Shown one piece after another: positions 43,244 to 51,719 of a stretch of DNA of 64,000 nucleotides. The translations under genes were made by a program, and so were the position numbers. Location of the stretch: contig CAXTIG010000006.1 of NCBI GenBank assembly GCA_964244295.1, positions 124,001-188,000 of the forward strand, in the 5' to 3' direction. The notes under the pieces are model-generated. The model was given only the letters and a program-made list of their open reading frames with translations. It was not told the DNA's origin and searched no databases. Each line of letters opens with the position of its first letter. Position 1 is the stretch's first letter. The stretch comes from JAJAZB01 sp964244295. GTDB taxonomy: Bacteria; Bacteroidota; Bacteroidia; Cytophagales; Spirosomataceae.

Positions 43244-46243
43244 TCAATTCTCCCCCGCCCCCCCCATTTTCGAGTAATACTTCTGAAAAATGGGTTCGTA
43301 CTTCGCGGCGAGGTCGTTGATTTTGGCTTCTTTCAACTGGTTCACAATCAGGTTCATTTCGTACAGGTTGGTGTTGATTTCCTTGCTGTACTGCCCCGGT
43401 TGCTGGGTGTAGTAGCCCAGGTTCTGATCGTTGCGTTTGAAAACTTTTTCGACGATGTCGAGGGCTTTTTGTCGCTCGCCCACCTCCAGCAGCGGGCCGA
43501 CGAAACTCACCGAGACGTTGTCGTAGGGGATGGATTTGTCGGGCATCACCGTCAGGCAGCGGTTCATCACTTCTTTTGCCTTGTCTTTTTTCCCTTCGCG
43601 AATCAACTGATCAGTCAGGCGTAGGAAGGCCACGCGGGAGGAGAAAATGGGCGTGTCGAAGGTGGCGTCGTAGTAGGTGTTGGGGTTGTCCATCTCGCGC
43701 CAGGCGGTTTTCTTCATCAGGTTTTCGTACATGATGTCCGAATTGACGTAGCCATCGCGCGCACCCGGAATTTTGTAGGGCATCAGCCGGTACGCGAAGC
43801 CTTCGAGTTGCATGTACTCACGCAGGTTGAGGTAGCTTTCCTGCCCGATGGTCGACGAGAAATAGACGGGTCGCTGCCAGTTGTTGGTGGCGATGATGTC
43901 GAGTTGAATCAGTTCGGGTTTGTAAATGTCCTTTTTCCCGTAGGTCCAGGTCATCGTGTCGGTCACGAGCGGCTTCATTTGTTCCGGCACGAAGGGCATA
44001 TCCGCCACGCGGGCCTTGTCGATGGGCAAAATGAACACCGACGAGGGCAGGATGCTGAGCGTCGAACCGTCGTTGCCGGAGCGCACTTTCACCGCCGGGT
44101 CGTCGGTTTTGATGAGTTGCAGGTAGTCCTTGAGGTTGATGCCCCCGGCCACGTTGGGGTTTTCGTAGAACGGAATGTTGTCGTTGACGCCCTCCAGAAA
44201 CTGGTTCTTTTCCAGCGAAATCGGCAGTGGCTCCGAGAGGTACGTTTTCCGTTTCATCTGGTCGATGTACCAGCCCGTGCCGAGCAGTGAAAGGTTGCAC
44301 ACCCGCACGTCGGTGCGGAAGTTTTCCACTTCCTGCACGTACCAGAGCGGGAAGGTATCGTTGTCGCCGCCGGTGAACAGAATTGCGTTGGGAGCGCAAC
44401 TGTTGAGCAGGTTTTTGGCAAAATCGACCGACTGGTAGCGGTGGTTGCGGTCGTGGTTGTCCCAGCTTTTGGTCACCATCATCCCCGGCACGAGGGCGCA
44501 GAGGGCCGTGGCGACCCCGGCGCGGGCGGTGCTGTTTTTGATGAGTTTTTCCAGCCATTCCGACAGTTGCATCACCCCCAGCCCAATCCACATCGCGAAG
44601 GCGTAAAACGAGCCGACGTAAATGTAATCCCGCTCGCGTGGCTCCACGGGTGGCGAGTTGATGAACAGCACCAGCGCCAGGCCCGTCATCAGGAAAATCA
44701 GCGTGACGACCAGAAAATCCTTTTCCTCGCGCCGGTACTGGATGAAAAAGCCCAGCAGTCCGAGCAGCAGCGGCAAGAAATAGAAGTTATCGTGGGCTTT
44801 GTTTTTCGCCAAACTTTCGGGAAAAGCCGCGCCTTTCAGCTTAGGCAGCGACCCGGCCCCTTCGATGTCCGATTCGCGCCCGGCAAAATTCCAGAGGAAG
44901 TAGCGCATGTACATGTGGCCCATCTGGTGGCTGAACATGAAGCGCAGGTTCTCGCCGAAAGTGGGCTTTCGATACCGCTCTCGATTGGGGTCGTTGGGGT
45001 CGGCTACTTTGGGAATCCCCAGCATCTGGGCGTAGAGGTCGGGGTGGCCGGGGTCGTGGCTGTGAACGCGGGGCAGGAGCATCTGCTCTTTGTCCCAGAC
45101 GTATTCCGGACGGTTTTTGTAGTTGACGTAGCGGTCGCTGTCCTTTTTGTACATCGCCGCGCCTTTTTTCACGTCAATGGCCTGGGCCGTAAAGATGGGT
45201 CCGTACAAAAACGGACGGCTGCCGTACTGCTCGCGCTTGAGGTAGTAGGTAAAACCGGGGGCGTCTTTGGGGTCGTTTTCGTTGATGGGCGGGTTGTAAT
45301 TGGCCCGCACCAGCACCAGCGTGTACGAAATGTAGCCAATGAGGATGAACGACAGCGCCAGCAGGCCCGTATTCAGCAGCGGATTTTGCTTACGAATGGA
45401 GTAGCGAATCGTCCAGACCAGCGCCGCCAGCAGCAGCAGCGTGAAGAAAAGCGCCCCCGTGTTGAAGGGCAAGCCGAGCGTGTTGACGAAGAGCAGCTCA
45501 AACTGGAACGCCATCGTCGGCAGCCCCGGAATGATGGCGGCGTTGATAAAGCCCAAGATCAGAAAACCGACTCCGACGGCCACCAAACCGCCTTTGATGG
45601 TCGGTTTCTGGTATTTTTTGAAATAATAAATCAACGCCAGCGCCGGAATCGTGACGAGGTTCAGCAAGTGAACGCCGATGGAAAGGCCCACGAGGTAGGC
45701 GATGAAAATAAGCCAGCGGTTGGCGGCGGCGCGGTCTTCGATGGCTTCCCACTTGTAGGTAGCCCAAATCACGATGGCCGTGAAAAACGACGACAGCCCG
45801 TACACCTCGGCCTCGACCGCCGAAAACCAGAACGAATCGCTCCAGGTGTAGGCCAGCGCCCCGACGGCCCCCGCGCCCATCAGCAGCACGGTTTCGCCGG
45901 TGGAGAGTTCCGTTTCGTTTTTAGCCAGCAGTTTCCGACCCAGAATCGTAATCGTCCAGAACAAAAACAGGATGGTAAACGCGCTCGCCAGCACCGAAAT
46001 CATGTTGACCCAGTAGGCCACCTGGGTGACGTCGCCGAAGGAAAGCATCGAGGCCAGCCGCCCCAGCAGGAGGAAAAACGGCGCGCCCGGCGGGTGCGGC
46101 ACCATGAGTTTGTAGGCCACGGCGATAAACTCGCCGCAGTCCCAGAACGAGGCCGTGCGCTCCACGGTGGCGGCGTAGGTGAAGAAAGCCACGGCAAACA
46201 CCAACCAGCCCGTGAGGTTGTTGATGCGTCGAAAATTGGTCAT
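43244..46243 (-). CDS. DUF2723 multi-pass membrane protein (glycosyltransferase-like)
   Basis: The 999-residue protein starts with the DUF2723 signature in its first loop: ASFWDCGEFIAVAYKL with Asp35 and Glu38, then PHPPGAPFFLLLGR. These resemble the catalytic loop of protein O-mannosyltransferases (GT-C fold). About a dozen membrane helices occupy residues 12-600. The C-terminal 400 residues are soluble, with ILFTGGDNDTFPLWYVQEVE and a helical end containing TPR-like segments. Members are widespread in Bacteroidota and proposed to glycosylate exported proteins; the substrate here is unknown. The stop is followed by an inverted repeat and a terminator. Confidence 0.88.
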   Translation of the reverse strand: MTNFRRINNLTGWLVFAVAFFTYAATVERTASFWDCGEFIAVAYKLMVPHPPGAPFFLLLGRLASMLSFGDVTQVAYWVNMISVLASAFTILFLFWTITILGRKLLAKNETELSTGETVLLMGAGAVGALAYTWSDSFWFSAVEAEVYGLSSFFTAIVIWATYKWEAIEDRAAANRWLIFIAYLVGLSIGVHLLNLVTIPALALIYYFKKYQKPTIKGGLVAVGVGFLILGFINAAIIPGLPTMAFQFELLFVNTLGLPFNTGALFFTLLLLAALVWTIRYSIRKQNPLLNTGLLALSFILIGYISYTLVLVRANYNPPINENDPKDAPGFTYYLKREQYGSRPFLYGPIFTAQAIDVKKGAAMYKKDSDRYVNYKNRPEYVWDKEQMLLPRVHSHDPGHPDLYAQMLGIPKVADPNDPNRERYRKPTFGENLRFMFSHQMGHMYMRYFLWNFAGRESDIEGAGSLPKLKGAAFPESLAKNKAHDNFYFLPLLLGLLGFFIQYRREEKDFLVVTLIFLMTGLALVLFINSPPVEPRERDYIYVGSFYAFAMWIGLGVMQLSEWLEKLIKNSTARAGVATALCALVPGMMVTKSWDNHDRNHRYQSVDFAKNLLNSCAPNAILFTGGDNDTFPLWYVQEVENFRTDVRVCNLSLLGTGWYIDQMKRKTYLSEPLPISLEKNQFLEGVNDNIPFYENPNVAGGINLKDYLQLIKTDDPAVKVRSGNDGSTLSILPSSVFILPIDKARVADMPFVPEQMKPLVTDTMTWTYGKKDIYKPELIQLDIIATNNWQRPVYFSSTIGQESYLNLREYMQLEGFAYRLMPYKIPGARDGYVNSDIMYENLMKKTAWREMDNPNTYYDATFDTPIFSSRVAFLRLTDQLIREGKKDKAKEVMNRCLTVMPDKSIPYDNVSVSFVGPLLEVGERQKALDIVEKVFKRNDQNLGYYTQQPGQYSKEINTNLYEMNLIVNQLKEAKINDLAAKYEPIFQKYYSKMGGAGEN

Positions 46244-46304
46244 GAGAACAGGAAAATACGGTAAGGGTACGGTTGGTCAAAAACCGAAAAGCCGTCAAAA
46301 ATAG

Positions 46305-46330
46305 AAAAAACCCCGCGATGGGCGGGGCTT
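46305..46330 (-). terminator. intrinsic terminator of ABC transporter operon
   Basis: On the minus strand a hairpin CCCCGCC/GGCGGGG with a 4-base loop is followed by TTTTTT. It lies about 100 bases after the permease stop, downstream of the word-repeat hairpin. Confidence 0.6.
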
Positions 46331-46350
46331 GGTGCGTTAAAAGCTGTTAA

Positions 46351-46439
46351 AATAGAGGATAGAGTAGAGTGGATAGAGGATAGCGAAAGGCATTTATCTA
46401 TATCCACTCTACTCTATCCTCTAAACTCTATCCTCTATA
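46351..46439. repeat. word-repeat hairpin overlapping 3' end of ABC permease
   Basis: Left arm 46351-46382 is built of GGATAGAG/GTAGAGTG-like words; right arm 46395-46439 is the reverse complement, with an extra unit (CTCTATCCTCTA). The right arm overlaps the last codons of the permease, whose stop TAG lies inside a GAGGATAGAG word. Confidence 0.75.
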
Positions 46440-47750
46440 AAACACCCACTTCGACAGTTCCTTGAAACTCACTTTTTTGCCGTACATCAGAATGCCCACC
46501 CGGTAAATGCGGGCGGCGAGCCAGGTGGTGCCGAGAAAACCGAGCACCATCAGCGCCATCGACAGGGCCAGTTGCCAGTTTTCGACGCCGAAGGGCAGGC
46601 GGGCCATCATGTTGACCGGGGCCGTAAACGGGATGATGGACGCCCAGAACGCCACCTTGCTATCGGGTTCGTTGATGACGAACGAGATGATGGCAATGCT
46701 CAGAATGAGCGGAATCGTGACCGGAAAAAGCAGTTGCTGGGCCTCTGCTGGCGTCTCGACCGCCGACCCCACCGCCGCAAACAGTGAACTGTACAGCAGG
46801 TAGCCGCTCAGGTAGTAAAACAGGAAGCAGAACAGCAGTTTACCCAGGGGCAAATTGGCCAGGGCCTCGTTCACCTTCGTCATCGGATTCTGGGCCTGCA
46901 ATTGAGCCTGGGCTTGCTGCGCATCGGTCACCCTCGCCCCGACGCTGGCTTCGGTTTTGGCTTTTGCTTCAAATTTCTTGGTGAGCAGGCTCGTCACGCC
47001 ACTGGTGATGGCGGCCGTCAGCAAAATCCAGAGTATGAACTGGGTTAGCCCGACCAGCCCCACGCCAATGATTTTGCCCAAAAGCAATTGCATGGGCTTC
47101 ACGGACGAGATGATGACTTCGATGATGCGGCTCGATTTTTCCTCGATAACCCCGTTCATCACCTGCGAACCGCTCAGGAACACGGTCATGTACAAGATAA
47201 ACGCGATGGCGTAGCCCAGACCCGTTGCCACGCCCGAACTGCTCGCTTTCTCGCCTTCGTCGCTGAGGCTGTACGTGCGGGCGCTCACTTTCACCCGGTT
47301 GTCTTCGACCACCTTCACGTCGATGCCCGCGTTGGCGAGGCGTTGGTTGCGCACTTCTTCCTGCACCACCCGCTCCACGTCGTTCTGCACGCCGATGCTG
47401 ACGGTTTTGGGCGCGAACAGTTGCAGGCCGTCGGGGCGCTGCACGATGTCGCGGGGGATGTACACCAGCGCGGCGGCCTTGCTCGCGAGCATCGACTTCT
47501 TAGCGGTTTCAACCGGGCCGTTTACAAAGGTGTAGGCATATTCCTTGTCACTTTTTAGTTTCTGGCGAAACGTACCCGTTTCGTCGAGTACCTGGATGGA
47601 TTTTGTTTCGTTGCCGTTCAGGAAAAGCAACGCGGGCACGGCGTAAATGGCCGTGATGAGTACGGGCGTGAGGAGCGTGGTGAGCAGAAACGAGCGCTTT
47701 TTGACCCGAACCAGGTACTCGCGCTGGATAATCAGTAGGATTTTGTTCAT
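46428..47750 (-). CDS. ABC-2 type transporter permease (NatB-like)
   Basis: The 440-residue protein has the layout of NatB/ABC-2 exporters: an N-terminal membrane helix (SFLLTTLLTPVLITAIYAVP), a large extracytoplasmic domain of about 150 residues, then five or more helices from about residue 178 (YAIAFILYMTVFLSG, IEEKSSRIIEVIISSVKP, LLFCFLFYYLSGYLLYSSL). The segment EEKSSRIIEVI is typical of this family. It is encoded 50 bases after its ATPase partner. The final residues (YRG) and stop are encoded by the adjoining repeat. Substrate unknown. Confidence 0.88.
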   Translation of the reverse strand: MNKILLIIQREYLVRVKKRSFLLTTLLTPVLITAIYAVPALLFLNGNETKSIQVLDETGTFRQKLKSDKEYAYTFVNGPVETAKKSMLASKAAALVYIPRDIVQRPDGLQLFAPKTVSIGVQNDVERVVQEEVRNQRLANAGIDVKVVEDNRVKVSARTYSLSDEGEKASSSGVATGLGYAIAFILYMTVFLSGSQVMNGVIEEKSSRIIEVIISSVKPMQLLLGKIIGVGLVGLTQFILWILLTAAITSGVTSLLTKKFEAKAKTEASVGARVTDAQQAQAQLQAQNPMTKVNEALANLPLGKLLFCFLFYYLSGYLLYSSLFAAVGSAVETPAEAQQLLFPVTIPLILSIAIISFVINEPDSKVAFWASIIPFTAPVNMMARLPFGVENWQLALSMALMVLGFLGTTWLAARIYRVGILMYGKKVSFKELSKWVFYRG

Positions 47751-47756
47751 GTGGTA

Positions 47757-47826
47757 ACTACGGACTTTAGTCCGTAGCGGTTAAGGGTTGGCACGACGAC
47801 TCAGGCACGCGAACTAAAGTCCGCGT
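47757..47826. repeat. hairpins of ACTAAAGTCCG words overlapping ATPase 3' end
   Basis: ACTACGGACTTTAGTCCGTAG (47757-47777) is a palindrome; a second related word, CGCGAACTAAAGTCCGCG, lies at 47808-47825. The second copy encodes the last residues of the ABC ATPase (DADFSSRA, stop TGA). Confidence 0.6.
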
Positions 47827-48733
47827 CGACCACGCCACCGACAGTTTTAATGAAGATTTCGTTGAATGAAGGGATGTTTTCCTGAAACGACCGAAGCTCG
47901 ACCTGCCCCAGCAAACTCGTAATCAGGCCGTTGACGCTGCCGCCCTCGCCGATGCGGACGTGCATCCGGCCCACGCCCGGCTCTAGTTCGTGCGCGTTCA
48001 ACACCTCGTACCCACCGGGTAGAATCGGCGTCGCACCAGTGTATTCCAGGGTGAAGCTGTTGTCCTTGAACTGTTGTTTAATCGCCTTTTTCTCCCCGTC
48101 GAGCACCACCTTCGAGCGATTGATCAGGGCGATGTGGTCGCACAGCTCCTCGACCGATTCCATGCGGTGGGTCGAAAAAATGATGGTGCTGCCGTTAGCC
48201 TTCAACTCCAGAATTTCGTCCTTGAGCAGGTTGGCGTTGATGGGGTCGAAGCCGGAGAAGGGTTCGTCGAGAATAATCAGTTCGGGTTCGTGGACGATGG
48301 TGGCGATAAACTGGCATTTCTGCTGCATCCCCTTCGAGAGGTCTTCCACGTTTTTGCCCCACCAGTCTTTGATGTCGAATTTGATGAACCAGCGTTTCAG
48401 CCGTTCGGTAGCTTCGCGGGAGGTCAGGCCCTTGAGTTGGGCCAGGTAGAGGAGTTGCTCGCCCACCTTCATTTTTCGGTACAAGCCCCGCTCTTCGGGT
48501 AGGTAGCCGATGCGGCTGATGTGCTTGGGCTGGAGGTGTTCGCCGCCGAAGAGTACCTCGCCCTCGTCGGGGGCGGTGATTTGGTTGATGATGCGGATGA
48601 GCGACGTTTTCCCCGCGCCATTGGGGCCGAGCAGGCCGAAGATGCGGCCCTGCGGGATGTTGAGGCTCACGTCGTCGAGGGCGGTGTGGGCGGCGTAACG
48701 CTTCACGACGTTACGGATTTCGAGTTGGTTCAA
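47801..48733 (-). CDS. ABC transporter ATP-binding protein (NatA-like)
   Basis: The best start is TTG at 48731-48733, giving 310 residues that begin NQLEIRNVVKRY; the frame upstream is not family-like and overlaps the next gene. Motifs are Walker A GPNGAGKTS, signature LSKGMQQK, Walker B LIILDEPFSGFDP and the H-loop STHRM. The C-terminal 90 residues form the accessory domain typical of NatA-type ATPases. It pairs with the permease downstream. The last residues are encoded by a repeat element. Confidence 0.88.
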   Translation of the reverse strand: MNQLEIRNVVKRYAAHTALDDVSLNIPQGRIFGLLGPNGAGKTSLIRIINQITAPDEGEVLFGGEHLQPKHISRIGYLPEERGLYRKMKVGEQLLYLAQLKGLTSREATERLKRWFIKFDIKDWWGKNVEDLSKGMQQKCQFIATIVHEPELIILDEPFSGFDPINANLLKDEILELKANGSTIIFSTHRMESVEELCDHIALINRSKVVLDGEKKAIKQQFKDNSFTLEYTGATPILPGGYEVLNAHELEPGVGRMHVRIGEGGSVNGLITSLLGQVELRSFQENIPSFNEIFIKTVGGVVDADFSSRA

Positions 48734-48831
48734 GGCTTGTTTTTGGTAAGGATGTACCCAAAAGTAACCCCGCCCGGAAGCCCCGGCAAGTTCTTTTGAT
48801 AAACGCTCGGTTCGGCGGGGCGAGTGGCAAC

Positions 48832-48872
48832 AAAAAAGCCCGTCCCGATTACTCGGGGCGGGCGGGAAGCAA
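48832..48872 (-). terminator. intrinsic terminator after small membrane protein gene
   Basis: Minus-strand hairpin GCCCGCCCCGAGTAATCGGG with GGGC partner followed by TTTTTTG, 12 bases past the stop of the gene at 48885. Confidence 0.7.
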
Positions 48873-48884
48873 CCCTTTAAGCGC

Positions 48885-49325
48885 TCAACTGTATTTTTCG
48901 CGAATCTGAAATAAAATCCAGAAGCCCAGAAAGCCCCCGATGAGTAAACCGATGATGCTAAACGTAAGCAGACTACTGAGTAAATTGACCAGCAGGGCAT
49001 AATACAGCAGTGCCCAGCCCTTTCGCTGCCGCGCCCGGAGTGGTGAAAATGCCAGGATGTAAATGACCGTCACGACACCAAGCGCAATAATAGAAATCCA
49101 GTAGGCCCAGAGCGAACCGTAAGCTCCTACGCCGATAGAACCCACTGAGATAAAACTACCCACGCCCACGGCAGCCAAAAAACCTAGTGCTCCAAATATC
49201 ACCCCGATCAGCGCCAGCCAGGGGGCAATTTTGACCAGTAATTCCTTGATTTCTTCCGGGAAAGCGGGCAGTTTGTCCTTGAAGATTCCCGCGAGTTCTT
49301 TTTCGAGTGGCAGCGATTCGTTCAT
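48885..49325 (-). CDS. small four-helix membrane protein, unknown
   Basis: The ATG at 49323-49325 gives 146 residues. An amphipathic N-terminus (PLEKELAGIFKDKLPAFPEE) is followed by about four hydrophobic helices: LALIGVIFGALGFLAAVG, SLWAYWISIIALGVVTVIYI, LLYYALLVNLLSSLL and IGLLIGGFLGFWILFQIRE. I know similar small inner-membrane proteins in Bacteroidota but no function. It has its own terminator and is flanked by the ABC operon and the symporter. Confidence 0.75.
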   Translation of the reverse strand: MNESLPLEKELAGIFKDKLPAFPEEIKELLVKIAPWLALIGVIFGALGFLAAVGVGSFISVGSIGVGAYGSLWAYWISIIALGVVTVIYILAFSPLRARQRKGWALLYYALLVNLLSSLLTFSIIGLLIGGFLGFWILFQIREKYS

Positions 49326-49350
49326 CGGATCAGGGGGGGTGAGGTGAGTA

Positions 49351-49384
49351 AAAAAGAAAACCAGCCGTAAAGTGCTGGTTTTTG
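49351..49384 (-). terminator. intrinsic terminator of symporter gene
   Basis: Hairpin AACCAGCAC/GTGCTGGTT-like arms (AAAACCAGC, GCTGGTTTTT) around TCGTAAAG-type loop, with an oligo-T on the minus strand (TTTTCTTTTTT). It lies between the symporter stop and the next gene. Confidence 0.65.
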
Positions 49385-49458
49385 GGAAGAAACGCAACGA
49401 CTCCCCCGATTGCCGCGCTTATTTTTATCAACACCTACGCCGACTGAACCGGCGGACG

Positions 49459-50700
49459 CTAGGCCTCCGCCTCCACCACGACCGGCCGGTCGAGTTGCAA
49501 CTCCCCTTCGAGCTTCGAGATCACCGCCGTCGCCACGGCATTGCCGGCCACGCTGGTGGCGCTGCGGCCCATATCGAGCACCTGATCGATGCCCAGCAAC
49601 AGCGCCAGCCCCTCCTGCGGCAACCCAAACGTAGCCAGCGTCCCGGCAATGATCACAAGCGAAGCCCTCGGTACACCCGCGATGCCTTTGGACGTGACCA
49701 TCAGCGTAAGCAACATCAGAATTTGCTGCTCGACGGTCAGCGTGATGCCGTAGGCTTGGGCGATGAAGGCCGTGGCGAAGGTCATGTACAGCATCGATCC
49801 GTCGAGGTTGAAGGAATACCCCAGCGGCAGCACGAAGGAAACGATGCGCTCGGAGCAGCCGAATTTTTTAAGCGCTTCGATGGTCTGCGGGAAACTGGCC
49901 TCCGAACTAGCCGTGCTGAACGACAAAATAATGGCATCTTTCACGTGAGCCAGCAGCTTCAAATACGGAATCCGCATCACCAGGCAAATGCCCCAGAGCA
50001 CCACGAAGAGGAAAAACAACAGCCCGCCGAAAAAGCACACAATCAGGTACGCGTAGCCCGCCAAAATGCCCAGACCCTGCCGGGCCACGATGTTGGCAAT
50101 GGCCCCCAGCACCCCGAAGGGCGCGAATTCCATCACGTAGCCGGTAATTTTGAACATGATGTGCGATAGCGAATCGAGGGCTTTGATCATGATTTTACCC
50201 TTCTCGCCCACACTGCCCACCGCCACGCCAAAAAACAGGCTGAACACCACGATTTGCAGAATCTCGTTGGTGGCCAGCGACTCGAAAATGGACGTCGGGA
50301 AAATGTGGGTGAGGAAGTTTTCCAGCGTCAGCGCCTTCGCTTCCACGCCGATGTCGGCTCCCTTGGGCGGCAGCGGCAAGCTCATCACCTGGCCGGGTTT
50401 CGCCACGTTGACCACCAGCAGCCCCACCAGCAGGGAAAGAATCGTGGCGAAATAAAAATAAGCCAGCGTTTTCAGCCCAATCCGCCCGACCACTTTGAAA
50501 TCCCCCAACTTGGCGATGCCGACCACCAGCGTGGCAAACACCAGCGGACCGATGATCATTTTGATGAGCCGCAGGAAGATTTTGGAAAGAATCGCCAGGT
50601 CTTCGCCGCCAAATCCTTCGGGGTTGTTGGGCCAGAGCCAGCCAATCAGAATCCCCAGCACCATGCCGAGAAAGATGCGGGTGGTAATCGTGATTTTCAT
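49459..50700 (-). CDS. dicarboxylate/amino acid:cation symporter (DAACS family)
   Basis: The 413-residue protein has 8 or more helices and the DctA/GltP signatures: LRLIKMIIGPLVFATLVVGI in the first third, SFSTASSEASFPQTIEAL (the serine-rich re-entrant loop), FSFNLDGSMLYMTFATAF and LTLMVTSKGIAGVPRASLVI. It imports C4-dicarboxylates or acidic amino acids with Na+ or H+. Single gene with its own terminator; the 5' side carries a word-repeat hairpin. Confidence 0.92.
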   Translation of the reverse strand: MKITITTRIFLGMVLGILIGWLWPNNPEGFGGEDLAILSKIFLRLIKMIIGPLVFATLVVGIAKLGDFKVVGRIGLKTLAYFYFATILSLLVGLLVVNVAKPGQVMSLPLPPKGADIGVEAKALTLENFLTHIFPTSIFESLATNEILQIVVFSLFFGVAVGSVGEKGKIMIKALDSLSHIMFKITGYVMEFAPFGVLGAIANIVARQGLGILAGYAYLIVCFFGGLLFFLFVVLWGICLVMRIPYLKLLAHVKDAIILSFSTASSEASFPQTIEALKKFGCSERIVSFVLPLGYSFNLDGSMLYMTFATAFIAQAYGITLTVEQQILMLLTLMVTSKGIAGVPRASLVIIAGTLATFGLPQEGLALLLGIDQVLDMGRSATSVAGNAVATAVISKLEGELQLDRPVVVEAEA

Positions 50701-50713
50701 GGAGGTGAGTTTT

Positions 50714-50788
50714 GAGTTTACGTAGTTTTCGGTTTACAGTTTTCAGTTAACGAAATCCTGAACTGAAAACCGAAAACTACGTAAACTC
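50714..50788. repeat. word-repeat hairpin (GTTTTCG/GTTTACA words)
   Basis: Left arm 50714-50752 contains successive 7-base words GTTTTCG, GTTTACA, GTTTTCA and GTTAACG; right arm 50761-50788 is the exact reverse complement of most of it. The right arm covers the end of the 144-residue gene at 50777, whose final codons and TAG stop fall within it. Confidence 0.8.
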
Positions 50789-51211
50789 TCGTTTGTACAC
50801 GGGTTTTCGATACCGAAATTGACCGTACAAAATAGGGTAAAAAAGCCAGTCCGTCAAAATGGAAGGGGTTTTGAAGTCAATCTCTTCGATGATGATGCTG
50901 CCTTCGTCGCGCCGCACGATCCGATGTTTATGGTGCCAGGCTCGCAGGAAAAACGGCAATTTTACGCCTTCGTCCACGAAATAGATTTCATCGGGCGTCT
51001 GGCGCTGGTCGGTGATGCGGCTGACCCAGACTTGCTTGAAAAACAGGAAGTTTAGCTCGATATGGACTTCATCGCCGGGCATTGAGCCGTCGAAACGGAG
51101 GAGACGGGAGGGCGGGAAAGGCGGGGAAAGTTTCTTAAAAAGGGCGGCGTTGAAATTAGCCCACACCACTTCGACGGGCTGGGCAACGGTTGTGGGAATG
51201 GTGATGCGCAC
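50777..51211 (-). CDS. SRPBCC-like ligand-binding protein
   Basis: The 144-residue protein uses a GTG start at 51209-51211; no ATG is near. The pattern RITIPTTVAQPVEVVWANFN at the start, then SRLLRFDGSMPGDEVHIELN and a C-terminal long helix region fits the SRPBCC (START-like) fold seen in polyketide cyclase-like proteins of Bacteroidota. It is cytoplasmic. The last residues (REFT) are encoded by the word repeat. Function unknown. Confidence 0.7.
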   Translation of the reverse strand: MRITIPTTVAQPVEVVWANFNAALFKKLSPPFPPSRLLRFDGSMPGDEVHIELNFLFFKQVWVSRITDQRQTPDEIYFVDEGVKLPFFLRAWHHKHRIVRRDEGSIIIEEIDFKTPSILTDWLFYPILYGQFRYRKPVYKREFT

Positions 51212-51216
51212 GGGGG

Positions 51217-51286
51217 AACTGGTGAAGGGTGAGTTGTGAAATGTGAATTTTACCCTTCACATTTCACAACTCACCCTTCACCAGTT
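51217..51286. repeat. word-repeat hairpin, near-perfect 31-base arms
   Basis: Left arm 51217-51247 is four 7-base words starting GTGA (GTGAAGG, GTGAGTT, GTGAAAT, GTGAATT); right arm 51256-51286 is its exact reverse complement. It lies between two minus-strand genes. Confidence 0.85.
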
Positions 51287-51289
51287 GGT

Positions 51290-51592
51290 TTAGCCTACGC
51301 TGTTCAATTTTTTGGCCATTTCGCCGGATGCTGTCGAGGCGTAAGTGCCGTAAGCATTGACCATCAACCCTTTTTGTCCATCTTTCGATTCAATCGCGTA
51401 CACCACCGACATATCGCCGGGGTCGCTTTCACCTTCGAAACGGTGGGTTTCCACGATTTCGAAGTCGTCGGGATTGAAGCGGAGGTTGAGTTTACTACTC
51501 GTGAGTTGCTCGCCTTCCAGCGTAAAGTTTTCGGTATACCCCCGGGCCAACAAGTCGTTGGTGGCCTGGGAAAGGGTGTCGTAGCTGTGCAT
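51290..51592 (-). CDS. short protein commonly named 'phosphoribosylpyrophosphate synthetase' in Bacteroidota
   Basis: The ATG at 51590-51592 gives 100 residues reading MHSYDTLSQATNDLLARGYT, then FNPDDFEIVETHRFEG and SVVYAIESKDGQKGLMVNAYG. I recognise this as a short Bacteroidota family often given a phosphoribosylpyrophosphate synthetase name. It lacks the PRPP-binding loop and is far too short for Prs, so the name is probably wrong. Real function unknown. Confidence 0.75.
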   Translation of the reverse strand: MHSYDTLSQATNDLLARGYTENFTLEGEQLTSSKLNLRFNPDDFEIVETHRFEGESDPGDMSVVYAIESKDGQKGLMVNAYGTYASTASGEMAKKLNSVG

Positions 51593-51602
51593 GGTTGAAT
51601 AA

Positions 51603-51716
51603 AAAGCCAAGCCCCCCAACCCCCGAAGGGGGAGCTTTTATGTAAATTTAAACTCCCCTTCGGGGGTTGGGGCGGATGCCGCGCGGGGCTTTCCTTCGGG
51701 GGTCGGGGGGCTTTTC
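51603..51716. repeat. repeated AACCCCCGAAGGGGG palindromes
   Basis: Palindromic words: CCCCCGAAGGGGGAGC (about 51619), ACTCCCCTTCGGGGGTTGGG (about 51651) and TTCGGGGGTCGGGGGGCTTTT at the right end, with AAGCCCCCCAACC at the left. It lies between two minus-strand genes, ending just after the dps stop. It is related in style to the element at 32509-32585. Confidence 0.65.
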
Positions 51717-51719
51717 TAA

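Noticed and set aside
44441..46264. 607-codon plus-strand ORF opposite the DUF2723 gene
   Set aside because: His/Gln/Arg-rich antisense frame; the DUF2723 signature is on the minus strand.
51290..51592. Calling this gene a phosphoribosylpyrophosphate synthetase
   Set aside because: 100 residues cannot hold the Prs fold and the PRPP-binding motif is missing; the name is likely a propagated misannotation.
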